DNA of 64,000 bases, taken from assembly GCA_035048815.1 (NCBI GenBank), contig JAUCBN010000025.1:10626501-10690500 (forward strand), in the 5' to 3' direction. Numbering within the stretch: the first letter of the stretch is position 1; every line of letters begins with the position of its first letter. The DNA is from Abelmoschus esculentus (lineage: Eukaryota > Streptophyta > Magnoliopsida > Malvales > Malvaceae). The notes under the pieces are model-generated. The model had not been told where the DNA came from. It was given only the letters and a program-made list of their open reading frames with translations, and made no database searches. This document shows positions 12,053 to 23,710 of the stretch, piece by piece. The translations under genes and the position numbers were made by a program.

Positions 12053-12353
12053 TGTCACAGGGTCAGAGTTTTGACGCAGGGACAACCACCCCGTGCGGCA
12101 CCTCAGGTCTCTCACATACCCAAGGTTCAGCCTTAACCATCTCGATGCTTACTAGTTTCGCCCTCCCATGGGCTCATCATGGAAGCGGGGACAGCTCCCG
12201 ACCAGTGTGGTGCGTGATCAGCACGCCCATCCGAAGATAGGACGGCTGCTCGGCACGTACTACACCCTTAATGCTATCCCGCTCCCAAGAGTTAAGCACA
12301 ACCAGAAAGCATCTCGCTCGGTCCCGCGTTGCTACGATACACGGATCGTGACA
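12053..12353 (-). repeat. TRIM 5' LTR
   Basis: 301 bp, same termini as 11374-11674. The primer-binding site lies on its inner side, making it the 5' LTR on the minus strand. Confidence 0.95.
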
Positions 12354-13082
12354 GAAGGACCAACCTAATGGGATGATATGTTGGAGCTTTCCAGGAATGC
12401 CATGGAAAAAGTAGACGACTTAACGAGCGACTTGAAAGAATTCTTCAGTTACACCAAGAAAAGGGATAAAGTCATCCAAGCTTATTTGACAGAGCTACAC
12501 CCCCACCTGGTTCTTGAATTCTCTCAGTTCCCTGACTCTATCTTACCTACATTAGGAAATGCCTCGACATTTCATACAGCCTCACCTGCTGCGAGGCTAG
12601 AGGCACCTGACCTGAATGAGGAATCGACCCCAGCTGACCCATTTGAGGAAGCAAGGCCCGTGGAACCCAAACCAGAGGAAGAAGCTCAAGCCCCTGAACC
12701 GGATCAGAATCCAAAAGATGCCACGACATATTCAAATGAACAAGCCCAGTCCCTGCCAACTCAGCAAGACCCATCCCCAGCACTAGAATACAAGCCCGGT
12801 TTCATCTCTTCTCTGTTTGAGGATATACCTGACTAGCCAGCACAACCAGAAGAAGAACAACAAGCAGCTCAGCAAGAACCATCACTAGTGCCATTGCCCA
12901 AAAAGAAGAAATCCAAGCGCCGTTTGAAAATGTCTGGTGGACGACAGGCGAGTCCACCTGCTGCTGCTAAGAAAACACGACCCCGAGGAGACGATAATGA
13001 GTCTGATCATGAATTGAGCCTACCCCCACTGAATAGAAGAGCAACACGCCGCACTGCCGTCACCGCACCACCACCCGCATAG
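12354..13082 (+). pseudogene. Element E ORF2, 3' part
   Basis: After the TRIM the frame continues as MLELSRNAMEKVDDLTSDL with a short helical stretch, then a proline/glutamate-rich acidic region (residues of 12600-12836). After a stop at 12834-12836 comes a lysine/arginine-rich tail (PLPKKKKSKRRLKM, then KKTRPRGDD) ending at 13080-13082. The acidic-then-basic low-complexity tail resembles ORF2 C-termini in B and C in character, not in sequence. The basic clusters could act as nuclear-localisation signals; that is inference. Confidence 0.7.
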
Positions 13083-14027
13083 ACCAAGGTAACCTGCATT
13101 CATTTCATTGCATATCATATAGTTTATTTTTCTTTTCTTAGTTGCATTGAGGAAAATGTTTGCCTCAAGTTTTGGGGAGGTTTCGTTCCTCACTCCATTT
13201 TCATTTTGCATGATAGCAATATTTGTAGAAAAATGCCGTGACAAATGCGTAAGTTTTAGGGTAAATTATTGGATTAAAATTAGTGATGCCAAATGATGAA
13301 ATTTTTTATGGCCAATGATTGAATTGAATATGCATGACTTGGGATTTGGATAGAATCTTCTTTAAGACTTTATTGTTTTTGTTTATTTTATTGTTACACG
13401 AGTCTATGTTCTCCATGCTTAGGAAAGTTAGAAAATTTTTATAGAATGAAAACTTGAATTGCTTGGCATGTTTAAGGAAATTAAATGTAAATAGAAAGCC
13501 CTCGTTGTTTTAGTTTAAAGTTATGAATAAATGTAGAGGGATACTCCGCTATGCCATGGCATATCCATGCGTATATGAGTTACTTAAAGAGGCACAGGGT
13601 GACGCTACACTCCTAACTTCTCATGTCATTACCTGGATACTGCGTTTTAATAAATGGTAGCTATAGCATGATTAGAAGGTAGTGTGACAGGCTAGCTCCC
13701 CTTGTAACAATGTTTATGTGTAAAAAAATGAAAAAAAAGAGAAAATATTATATATGGGGAGCATTAAAATAGTGCTTAAATGAGAAAACATGCCATGCTT
13801 GAATAATGAAAATTCCTTAGAATTTTTTTAAGTTAAGTAAGCATAGATTTGATACACTCACGTACACACACACTCGCATCTGATCTTGTTCTAGAGTAGC
13901 ATTCTTGAAATTTCCTCGAGTCTTATATGTTTATGCCATGACATTTTCTGAGGTCTAAAACTCTGACCATATGCTTGCCTTGATCCTGAACATTGTCATG
14001 ATATTTGTTCTCTGCTAGCTACTATTC
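13083..14027 (+). other. Element E 3' untranslated region
   Basis: About 950 bases without a coding frame. A first polypurine-like block (CCTCAAGTTTTGGGGAGG) lies near 13161-13184, preceded by TTGAGGAAAATG. Three copies of the TGYCNNGRCA palindrome occur at 13234, 13552 and 13934. The three hairpins seen in the 3' region of A, B and C are not present here. Confidence 0.6.
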
Positions 14028-14066
14028 ATTGCTTGAGGACAAGCAATAGCTTAAGTTTGGGGGGTG
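14028..14066 (+). promoter_or_regulatory. Element E hairpin and polypurine tract
   Basis: A perfect 8-bp stem (ATTGCTTG / CAAGCAAT) with loop AGGA at 14028-14047 is followed by the G-rich polypurine tract that primes plus-strand synthesis, immediately before the LTR start at 14067. Confidence 0.8.
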
Positions 14067-14159
14067 TGATAACTCCGCAAAATGGCTATATTTTAAGCCT
14101 TTTTACTTAATTTACTTAAGTTATTTATTGTCGTCAAGCAATAGCTTAAGTTTGGGGGT
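14067..14159 (+). repeat. Truncated 3' LTR start of E with repeated polypurine segment
   Basis: TGATAACTCC and the next about 60 bases match the first bases of the solo LTR at 52157. The match then stops at about 14130 and a second copy of CAAGCAATAGCTTAAG plus TTTGGGGG (14135-14159) follows. The LTR is therefore broken after a short stub, with the polypurine segment repeated. Confidence 0.65.
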
Positions 14160-14789
14160 GATAAAGCCAAATTTTAACCGCTAGTTACTTCATTCAATCA
14201 TGCAAGCACTCAAAGAAATAAAGAAATGAAAGAGCTTACACTTATTTCCAAGCTAGAACCTCAAATCTTCAAAAACATGCATGAATTTACCCACCAATTT
14301 TCTAGGTTTTCATGGCTTTCTTATTTTCTCTCAAAGTTTCTCCTCCCTTGATTCTTTGTTTTTCCCAAAAATGAAGAGGATGGAATAGAATGTGTGCTGA
14401 TTTTCTTTACTTATTATTGGAGAGTGAAAAGACTAGTTTGACTTTGTTTAATTCTTCTTTAGCTAGTTAATCAATGGCAAGAGATGAAAACAGAAACTTT
14501 GGCATGCAATCACCTTAATTTGCTTAGATTTCAATTGAGTACTTCTTAATTGATCATCCAATTCGACCAATCCTTCAATTTAGACCTTTTCAATCATTCT
14601 TTTTAATTATTTCAATTATAAATATTAATTTACTTAGTAACAAAATTTAGTCCTTTATTTTGTACTTTAATCTACTATCACATTTTAAATTCTTTAATGT
14701 TTTGAGTACTTCCCAATTTAGCAATTTAATTTGAATCTTATTCATGTTTAAACATATTATTCTCCTAGGTTAGGATTTGGGATGTTACA
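14160..14789 (-). repeat. LTR fragment R of a TGTAA..TTACA type
   Basis: Read on the minus strand it begins TGTAACATCCCAAATCC at 14789, and its order of features (rather AT-rich head, then a CTCTCC/TTTTCTC stretch and 'CATGAAAACC') resembles the 5' part of LTR K at 36296. It is truncated at its 3' side. No coding frame. Boundaries with E at the left are approximate. Confidence 0.5.
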
Positions 14790-15648
14790 ACATTGGCGAA
14801 GCAAGAGCAACCATCAGTGGCTCAAATGGAACCATCAAAACCCTTGTTGCAACATCAGTCCCAAATTGATAAATCTTTACACAAAATGTTAATGATTGAT
14901 TCCAAAATATGCAATCAACTATGTTAACAAATTTAACAAAATATTGGAGATTATTTTAGGCAAAAACATTGATGTTGTTGGTCCAATATTCCAGAATTTT
15001 GGGTTTCCCTCAATCTGCTCTGAGAACCCAGACACTAAGGTCGACATTAGTGATAATAAACACTCCTCAACTGAGCAATCCTATTCCAGTTTAGGGCAAG
15101 GTATAAGAGGACAATAGTGTAGCACATAAGAGAGCTTTTCTTTCCTTCAGTAATGTTGTTTGCAAGTTGTTGTGCCCTAAATTCGATGAAAATAAGTTTA
15201 AAGATTGATATTCTAAGATCGAGCAGTTGTTTAAAGTAGAGTGCATATCAGATGAAGCTAAAATAAAGGTAGTGATGCTCTATCTAGAAAGGAAAACACT
15301 ACAATCGCATCAATTTTTTTACTAAAATGCACAATGGTATGTCTTTTTCTAGTTGAACAAAATACTTGGTTTTACTCGAGAAACATTTTGCCCTAGAGGG
15401 CTTTAAGGACTTGTTTGCTGAATTGATAGCATTAAGACAAGTTGATACAGTGAAACATTATTATAAATAGTTTATACCATTGCTCACTCATGTGGAACTA
15501 TTTGATGACTATGTTTTGAGTTTATTCAAGAACCACCTCAGGATAGATATTAATCCTATAGTTAAACTACAAAAATAAAAAACGTTAATAAATGTCTTTC
15601 ACTACGTGCAACATATGAAAGTAATGGTGTTTCTTGGATAGAGGAAAC
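14790..15648 (+). pseudogene. Chromovirus D gag, first part
   Basis: Across three frames this encodes a plant Ty3/gypsy gag: KFDENKFKD, YSKIEQLFKVECISDEAKI, VMLYLERKT, then FALEGFKDLFAELIALRQ and LLTHVELFDDYVLSLF. Stops and shifts are frequent. The N-terminus is cut by LTR R. The gene is interrupted at 15648 by element B (TSD GAAAC, 15644-15648) and resumes at 49645, about 34 kb away. Confidence 0.75.
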
Positions 15649-15706
15649 TGATAAGTGCTCAACTCACTATCAGTTCTTACACCTTTTATGGGCATTAATC
15701 ACCAAA
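15649..15706 (+). repeat. Element B 5' LTR, segment 1
   Basis: Begins TGATAAGTGCTC. The copia inserted after CCAAA (15702-15706); the LTR resumes at 19904. Confidence 0.9.
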
Positions 15707-16029
15707 TGTAGAAAATCAACTTCCAACTTTATGGAAAAATAAAAGAAAAAAGAAAAAAGAAAATTTAAGCCTTTTGTTGAAAGGAAGAAAAAACATAATT
15801 GATTTTCTGTTGTTGAATGAATGAATTTGATTACACAAGCTAATGCCTTTTTATAGGCTTTAGAATAGGACTTTGAATAGGATTAGAAGTCCTAATTACT
15901 TTAGACTTTTAATCCTATTAACTTAAGACTTTTAATTCTACTAAAATTATCTCTAAGTAATAAATCCTAACTCAAATTCCTAATAGTATTATATATATCG
16001 TATAGACTCGTACTCTATATAATCTCACA
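15707..16029 (-). repeat. Copia 3' LTR
   Basis: 323 bp, partner of 19576-19903, with the polypurine tract on its inner side. Confidence 0.95.
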
Positions 16030-16036
16030 CTCCCCC

Positions 16037-19000
16037 TCAAGTTGGAGAATATATATTATATATTCCCAACTTGAATAGAAACTTGTCGAAAGAAGCTTTT
16101 GGTAATGCTTTTGTAAACACGTCTGCCACTTGTTCTTCTGTAGGAACATAGGATAAAGAAGCTATCCCATTAGTAATCTTTTCTGAGATAAAATGTCTAT
16201 CAATCTCCACATGTTTCGTCCTATCATGATGAACTGGATTTCGAGCAATTTATATGGCAGACTGATTATCACAAAAAATCTCAAACTTCTCGTCTTGGTT
16301 CACATCTAGCTCTTTCAATAGCTTTAATAACCAAATTCCTTCACACATTCCCAATGCTAAAGCCCTATATTCTGCTTCAGCACTGCTTCTAGATACAACT
16401 GTTTGTTTCTTACTTCTCCAAGTCACTAGATTTCCCCAAACAAAGGAACAATAGCCACTAGTTGATCTCCTTTTTGTCAGTTCACCTGCCCAGCTTGAAT
16501 CTGAAAAAATTTGAACAGTACTTTCTTGAGTCTTTTTAAATAGCAGTCCATTCCCTGGTGTCCCTTTCAAGTATCTCAAAATTCTAATTGCAGCTTCCAT
16601 GTGATCTTCCCTCGGATCAGTCATGTGTTGACTGATAACATTAACTGGAAAGGCAATATCTGGTCTGGTTAATGACAAATAAATTAACTTTCCCACTAAC
16701 CTTTGAAATTTACCCTTATCAACTTTATGGATTGAGTCCTCTTTACTAAATTTTAATCCTGCTTCCATGGGAGTATCAACTGGTTTGCATCCTAGCATCC
16801 CTGTTTCATTAAGTAAATCAAGAACATACTTTCTTTGATTTATTACTAAACCTTTGCTCGACCTAGCAACCTCCATGCCTAGAAAGTATCTGAGTTTTCC
16901 TAGGTCTTTTGTTTCAAACTCTGTATTTAATAACCTTTTCAAGTGACTTATCTCTTCCTCATCATCACCTGTCAGAATTATGTCGTCCACATACACTATT
17001 AAAATAATCCTTTTATTATTAGAGGTTATCTTAATGAAGTGTGTGTGATCTGCTAAGGATTGTTTGTATCCAGCTTTCAGAATCACTTTGATGAATCTGT
17101 CAAACCAGGCTCTAGGCGACTGCTTCAAACCATAGATGGATTTATTAAGTCTACAAACTTTATGATCACCTTTTATCGACTTCAAACCCGAAGGTACTCT
17201 CATGTACACTTCTTATTCCAATTTTCCATTAAGAAAGGCATTCTTAATGTCAAGTTGATGCAACATCCAATCCTTGTTTACTGCCAAACATAAGAGAACT
17301 CTAATTGTATTTAGCTTATCTACAGGAGCAAAAGTCTCATTATAATCAATTCCATAGATTTGAGTAAAACCTTTGGCTACTAACCTTGCTTTATACCTTT
17401 GTATACTACCATCAGAGTTGTATTTTATGGAGAACACCCACTTGCATCCGACTGGTTTCTTGCCCTACGAAAGATCTGTAATGGTCCAAGTATCATTCCT
17501 TTCAAGTGCTTCAATCTCCTCTTCAACAGCTCTTCTCCACTTAGAATCTTTTAGAGCCTCCTCAATAGTGTCAGGTATTTGTTCTTTATCTAAGCAAGTT
17601 GTAAAAGCCTTAAAAGATGGCATTAGATTACCATAAGCAACATACCTCTGAATGGGATGCTTTGTACATTCTCTTACCCCTTTCCTTTTAGCAATTGGCA
17701 AATCATCAACCTCAGGTAGCGAGAAAGGAATCTCGGTTAGAACATTACCTTCATCATTCTCATTGGCAACTGAAATCAAGTCTAATTCTTGGCAAGTGTC
17801 AGATTGCAAAATAGTCTCTGGAATAATATTTTGTTTTCTGGTGTAAACTTTCAATTGCTTAGGGGGTTGAGGAGTTTGTGAGGGAGGTTTAGGTGAGAAT
17901 TGAGGAGTAGTAACAATAGGTGAAGGATGAAAAGTTGTAGGTGAAGAAGTGGAAGAGTTATGAGGTTCAAATGACAAAGGATTATTAATAAATAAATATG
18001 AAGAATAAACCTGATTTCTGAGAGGCTGAAAGACATCACTATTCTCCCCCTGATTTTCAGTCGAGTGGAAATAAGGTTCATGTTCAAAAAAGGTGAGATC
18101 CATTGAAGTAAAAAAAAATTGAGAAGGAGGATGATAACATTTGTAGCCCTTCTTAAGTGAAGAATATCCTACCAAGACACACTTCAAAGATCTAGGGTCT
18201 AGTTTTGACATAGAGGGAACATAATCCTTTACAAACACAGTGCAACCAAAAACTTTAAAAGGAAGAATAGATGACAATGGTTTAAAATTTGGGTAACTCT
18301 CCAAAAAAGCAGCTCTATGTGTTCTATGTTGCAAAACCTTACTAGGCATTCGATTAATGAGATAGGTCGCAGTTAACAAAGCCTTGCCCCACAAATACTT
18401 AGGAGTGTTACTGGTGAACATCAAAGACTTAGTAACCTCTAACAAATGCCTATTTTTTCTTTCTGCAACCCCATTTTGTTGTGGTGTATCCACACAAGTG
18501 CTTATTTGAACAATCCCCTTTTTGTTAAAAAATTCTCCCAATGACTTGGTAAAATATTCACTCCCATTATCAGATTTGAATATTTGAATTTTACATCCAA
18601 ATTGGGTTTCGACCATATTGTAAAATTTCTCAAAAACAGAAGCTACTTCAGATTTATCCCTTAACAAATATGTCCAAGTTATTCTACTATGATCATCAAT
18701 GAAAGTGACAAACCACCTACTACCAGTTACATTCTTCACTCGAGAAGGACCCCAAACATCACTATGAATCAATGAAAAAGGTTGGGAAGGTTTGTAGAAA
18801 GATGGTAAATAAGATGCTTTTGTCTGTTTAGCAAGAGGACATATATGACATTTAAAAGAACTTGGATTTTTATTAACAAACAATTTAGGGAATAATTTAG
18901 CAAGATAATGAAAATTAGGATGCCCTAACCTAAAATGCCATAACATTATATTATCAATTTGTCCTAAAGAAGTAAAGGAACAAGAAGTATTTGGTATGGT

Positions 19001-19537
19001 AGTTGGTTGATTACCGAGAAGGACATAAAGACAATTTTGTAAGCTAGCATTGCCAAGCATTTTACTCGAATTCATTGCTTGTAAAAAATAACCAGATTCA
19101 GTAAACTGTAATGAACACTTCAAATTTTTGGAGAGTTTACTAACAGAGATGAGATTGCAGGAAAGATTAGGCACAAACAGAACATTTTCAAGCAACAAGT
19201 CATCATTAATGAGGACCGAGCCACTTCCTTTGATAGGAGAGAAGGAGCCATCGGCTGTTTTAATAGAACTTGTAGAAGATGAATCTAAAAAATTAAGGAA
19301 TAATTCTTTGTTACCAGTCATGTGATCAGATGCTCCAGAGTCGATGATCCATGTTGATGTACCTTTAGAAGAAAAGAGTGCAGCAGGAGAACAAATATTT
19401 TGTATGCCTTTATCCTCCACGAGAGCTAAATTTTTTTCACAAGTTACCGGCGAACCTGGAATTGCTTGAAAAAACTCCAATCCAACCGTCTGTTTTGTTA
19501 TGGGTAACATCTCAAAGGTTGTCGAAAGGAATCCCAT
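16037..19537 (-). pseudogene. Copia pol: protease, integrase, RT, RNase H, with three stops
   Basis: One frame runs from the ATG at 19537 to the stop at 16037-16039, interrupted only by stops at 17465-17467 (TAG), 17213-17215 (TAA) and 16250-16252 (TAA), with no frameshift. Domains in order: protease (WIIDSGASDHMTG, about residue 65), GAG-pre-integrase (LWHFRLGHPNFH), integrase core (HSDVWGP, FKSDNGSEYF, QQNGVAERKNRH), RT (starting near NDTWTITDL; catalytic YVDDIILTG), and RNase H (FSDSSWAG, SSAEAEYRAL). It ends in a 'DVFTKALPK' tail. The first stop would cut off RT, so the copy cannot supply a full polyprotein. The start lies so close to the LTR that gag was deleted cleanly. Confidence 0.9.
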
Positions 19538-19575
19538 TAAGAATTCAAACTAGGATCTATATTATACTGATACCA

Positions 19576-19903
19576 TGTAGAAAGTCAACTTCCAACTTTA
19601 TGGAAAAATAAAATAAAAAAGAAAAAAGAAAAAAAAATTTAAGCCTTTTGTGAAAAGGAAGAAAAAACATAATTGATTTTCTGTTGTTGAATGAATGAAT
19701 TTGATTACACAAGCTAATGCCTTTTTATAGGCTTTAGAATAGGACTTTGAATAGGATTAGAAGTCCTAATTACTTTAGACTTTTAATCCTATTAACTTAA
19801 GACTTTTAATTCTACTAAAATTATCTCTAAGTAATAAATCCTAACTCAAATTCCTAATAGTATTATATATATCGTATAGACTCGTACTCTATATAATCTC
19901 ACA
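19576..19903 (-). repeat. Copia 5' LTR
   Basis: 328 bp. On the minus strand it is followed directly by the Met-tRNA-type primer site. Differs from 15707-16029 mainly in the length of an A-rich run. Confidence 0.95.
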
Positions 19904-20797
19904 CCAAATCTACACATACTTGGACCAATGCATATACTTAATGTGATATATTTAGAAGTTATGCTTATAAAGATGATAATTACAGAAAAAACAAGTTTTA
20001 CTGCATTTTTACATCTGTGCAGGATAAACTATTGCCGCGGCAGCAACATGGCCGAGGCAGGACCTGATGCCGAGGCAGAAGCAGAAAGACAAGAAGCGAT
20101 ACTGTAGGCGATTGGAAAAGAAGAATACAAGGGACGTTTCTGGACATGCAGCACATGGATCGGAGCTGGTTAGCACGAGGAAAAGCCCAAGACAAGGCCA
20201 CGCGGGAAAACTTTTTATTTGGAATAAACTTGGAAATATTTTATTTTTGTACATGACTTGTTGTTCCCTACTCCAAGTTGTATTCTACTTAGGAAAGGTT
20301 TGCCCTAGGCCAAGCCTATATAAGACCTAGCCGTCCAAGGGAATAAGGGAGGCAAATTTTAGAGAGTTCACCCTAAGACTCATTGTTTTCTTTCTTTCAA
20401 ATTTTGTTCTAAGTTTTCTTATGTTTAGGTGAAGGTTGTCGAGTACTTGTGAGAGGAGATTGTACTTTGTTCTTTGTTTTCAATGCAATAAATATATCAA
20501 GGTTTGCTTAGCCTTTGTCATTCTTTGTTCTTGCATTCAAGCTCGGGAGAGAAGTTTGTCAGTAATCCATTTATCTAGACTCGGGAGAGTTAGATTCACG
20601 AAAGGGATAAGTACGATATTTCAATCGCGAAATACTAACTCGGCCTAGGGATAGGTTAAGAGTTTCAACGGCTAAAAGACTTTTGAGATTGTTGATGATT
20701 ATAATTTATTCACGTCGAGAGGTATCATCAAGGATTGATCACCAACAGTACTTCGACTTAGGGATAAGCGGAGTCATCCAAGGACACTTTGCCGAAT
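19904..20797 (+). repeat. Element B 5' LTR, segment 2
   Basis: Resumes after the copia with the repeated CCAAA and carries the LTR TATA box (CCTATATAAGACC near 20310). It stops at CCGAA (20793-20797), the TSD of element A, and resumes at 30500. Confidence 0.9.
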
Positions 20798-22145
20798 GAT
20801 AAGTGCTCAACTCAGTATCACTTTTTACACCTTTTATGGGCATTAATCACTGAATTTACACCCATTCGGACCAATGCATGTACTTAATGTGATATATTTA
20901 GAAGTTATGCTTATAAAGATAATATTTACAGAAAAGGCAAGTTTTACTGCATTTTTATATCTGTGCAGGAGAAGCAAGTGCCGCGGCAGCAACATGGCCG
21001 AGGTAGGACCTGATGCCGAGGCAGCAGCAGAAAGACAGGAAGCGATACTATAGGCGATCGGAAGAGAAAAATCCAAGGGACATTTCTAGACATAAAGCAT
21101 ATGGATCGGAGCTGGTTAGCACGAGGAAAAGCCCAAGACAAGGTCATGCGGGAAAGCCTCTTAGTTGAATTAAACTTGGAAATATTTTATTTATGTACAT
21201 GACTTGTTCCTTACTCCAAGTTATATTCTACTTAGGAAAGGTTTGCCCTAGGTCAAGCCTATATAAGACCTAGCCGTCTAATGTATTAGATATACCTAGA
21301 GAGAGCCGTTTCATAGAGAGTTTTCCCTAAGATTCAATGTTTTCTTTCTCTCAAATTATGTTCTAAGCTTTCTTAGGTTTTAGGTGAAGGTTGTTTAGTA
21401 TTTATGAGAGGAGATTGTACTTTGTCTTTGTTTCAATGCAATAAAACTATCAAGGTTTGCTTATCCCTTGCCATTCTTTGTTCTTGCATTCAAGCTCGGG
21501 AGAGAAGTTTGTGAGTAATCCATTTATCTAGACTCAGGAGAGTTAGATTCACGAAAGGGATAAGTACGGTGTTTCAATCGCGAAATACTAACTCGGCCTA
21601 GGGATAGGTTAAGAGTTTCAACAGCTAAAAGAAGTGTGAGATTGGTTGGTGAGTATAATTGATTCACGTTGGGAGGTATCATCAAGGACTAGTCATCAAC
21701 AGTACTTCGACTTAGGGATAAGCGGAGTCATCCAAGGACACTTTGCCGAACTTTGGTAAAGTCCACCCACGAGCAAGAGATTGTCGCGGTGGACAGTATC
21801 GTCATTGCCAAGGCAGTAATCTGCAGTGCTGCCGAGGCAGCGATATACAATTACATTGGGCAGAGACAAGTCAATCAAATCCACAATACAACGCAACTGG
21901 ATCCTGACCTCTCTCTCTATTAATCAACTCTCATTCTTTTACTTAGCTGTTTTATTTCAATTTATTTAGTTTCATCCAAACCCAAATCACTTGTGTTTTA
22001 TTTTATTTCTTTTTACAAAACAAGAAGACGAAGAAGACATATTAAGTATACCAATCACTGTGGAGACGATAATCCGATAAATACTTATCACTTAATACTT
22101 GCGATGTGTCCACTTGCACTAAACGCGCACTTTTGACACGCGACA
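20798..22145 (+). repeat. Element A 5' LTR
   Basis: 1348 bp, TGATAAGTGCTC to GACACGCGACA. TATA box TATATAAG at 21260-21267. Contains exact TGYCNNGRCA palindromes at 20979, 21014, 21806 and 21830. Confidence 0.95.
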
Positions 22146-22151
22146 AGTTTT

Positions 22152-22169
22152 TGGCGCCATTGCCGGGGA
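22152..22169 (+). other. Element A primer-binding site
   Basis: TGGCGCCATTGCCGGGGA, complementary to the tRNA-Asp 3' end with one mismatch (A for G at position 8), six bases after the LTR. Confidence 0.9.
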
Positions 22170-22249
22170 TTGACAACTAAATTTTGTTTTCTTTATTTTC
22201 TAGTTTCTTTTGTTTTTCTTTTTATTTTTACCCTTGTTTTTCTTGGTGT

Positions 22250-23710
22250 ATGACTAGGGCCAACCCAACCAACCCTTTGTACGAGTTAGACCCAGAGATC
22301 GAACGTACAAGGAAAAGGTTGAGGAGACAAATCCAAGAAGCTATGGCAGATCACCCGACAGGACAAAACTTACCTGCCGGCAATGGAGGTCTACCGCCGC
22401 CACCAGGGCTGCGGCAGCTCACTGTTAGAGACTTCCTGGAAGAGGATTTAAATGGATTAAACACATGAGTCGTTACACCAGAGATAGAAGCAGCCCACTT
22501 TGAACTGAAACCTGTCATGTTCAATATGCTTAACACTATTGGACAATTTGGTGGGTCTGTAACTGAAGATGCAAGGCAGCACCTCAAGTCCTTCATGGAG
22601 ATATGCAATTCCTTTAAAATCCAAGGATTCCATGAAGATGTCTTGAGATTGAAGCTATTCCCCTATTCACTGAGGGATAGGGCGAAAGCTTGGTTAAATA
22701 GCATTCCAGCAGGATCTATTGGATCTTGGAGTGAACTCTATCGTGATTTTATTACACGCTTTAATCCTACAAATTTATATGATAGAATTCGTAATGAAAT
22801 CACTTCTTTTCGATAGGCAGATGACGAACCTATGTACGAGGCATGGGAGCGCTACAGGGAGTTATTGCACAAGTGTCCTTTGTATGGATTTCCCCTATGG
22901 ACACAAGTGACCATGTTTTATAATGCCACGAATGCCACGACAAGGATGATGTTAGATGCCTCGGCGAACAGAACACTCCTTGATAAAGCACCTGAGGAAG
23001 CTATTGAGATATTAAACAAACTCGCAAAGAACGATTTTCAATTCCCTACATCTAGGCGAGGATGAGTAAGACGCCAAGCCACAGTGAATGAGTTAGACAC
23101 ATCAAATTCAGTGGCAGCACAATTGGCCTCTCTTACAAAGATGGTGCAAAATTTGCAACTACAACAAAATACCCGTGAGGTTAAGGTGATTGATTCTTTT
23201 TGTGATTTATGTGGAGGTAACCACAATTCCTCTGATTGTATGAATCAAGAAACCGATATGTATGTTGGAAACTATAACCGAACCAATATGATGTCCAACA
23301 CATACAATCCCTCATGGAAGAGGCATCCAAACCTGTCATGGAGCAATCCTAACAATGCCTTAAAACCAACCACCCAACCGTCAGGACTCCAGCAACCAAT
23401 GCAACATCTGCCGCAACAACAAGTCCAGCAGCCAATGCCGCCGCAGCAGATGTAGCAGCAATTGATAAGTTCGTTGGAGAACACTCTCAAAGCTTTTATG
23501 ATGAAAACAGAATCATACATGGCAGAAAATAGTAATTTCATCAAAAGGACAGATGCTTTCATGAATAGGACTAAGATGAGGTTGCAGAATCAAGAAGCGA
23601 CTATTAAAACTTTAGAAACTCAAGTTGGGTAGTTTGCTCAAAATATAAACACTAGACCACAAGGAGGACTACCTAGCAATACTGAAGTTGCTAAGGTAAT
23701 GGGCCATGAA
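22250..23710 (+). pseudogene. Element A gag
   Basis: Starts at the ATG of MTRANPTNPLYELDPEIERT, the start shared by B and C. The Retrotrans_gag core follows (QHLKSFMEICNSFKIQG, RDRAKAWLNSIPAGSIGSW), then a zinc knuckle CDLCGGNHNSSDC, a Gln/Pro-rich stretch (23390-23460) and a coiled region before protease. Stops at 22466 (GGA to TGA), 22814 (CAG to TAG), 23063 (GGA to TGA), 23453 (CAG to TAG) and 23630 (CAG to TAG), and one extra base at about 23718, break the frame. Original codons were inferred from C and B. Confidence 0.9.

Larger units (their letters stand above)
11374..12353 (-). mobile_element. Complete TRIM retrotransposon, minus strand
   Basis: Two 301-bp terminal repeats beginning TGTCAC and ending GTGACA flank a 378-bp interior. 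GCTCTGATACCA (12039-12050) read on the minus strand is the initiator-Met tRNA primer site TGGTATCAGAGC, two bases from the right repeat. A polypurine tract (AGGTGGGGGAGAT on the minus strand, 11675-11687) abuts the left repeat. A GAAG duplication flanks it (11370-11373 and 12354-12357). There is no coding capacity, so it depended on other elements. By eye the repeats differ at about 13 positions (about 4%), so the insertion is not recent. Confidence 0.95.
3529..14130 (+). mobile_element. Athila-type Ty3/gypsy element E, decayed, plus strand
   Basis: In order it holds the end of gag, protease, RT, RNase H, integrase, a second ORF with a plant PTPD-like domain, a long 3' untranslated region, a hairpin, a polypurine tract and the first about 65 bases of a 3' LTR beginning TGATAACTCC. 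That LTR start matches the solo LTR at 52157, so E belongs to a subfamily different from A, B and C. It is interrupted by a CACTA transposon (4518-6874) and a TRIM (11374-12353), and carries many stops and frameshifts. Its 5' LTR and most of gag are missing or lie left of the window. Confidence 0.85.
15707..19903 (-). mobile_element. Ty1/copia element lacking gag, minus strand
   Basis: LTRs of 323 bp (15707-16029) and 328 bp (19576-19903) begin TGTAGAAA and end TCTCACA; the TSD is CCAAA (15702-15706, 19904-19908). On the minus strand TGGTATCAGT (19566-19575) is the primer site touching the 5' LTR, and TTGAGGGGGAG (16030-16040) is the polypurine tract. Between them lies only a pol frame; there is no gag or zinc knuckle, and just 38 bases separate the start codon from the 5' LTR. 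Apart from A-tract length changes the LTRs differ at only a few sites, so insertion was recent. Confidence 0.95.

Noticed and set aside
22184..22249. An earlier ATG (MFSLFSSFF) for element A gag
   Set aside because: The upstream codons are T-rich leader; B and C start at MTRANPTNP, and the leader is not conserved as protein.
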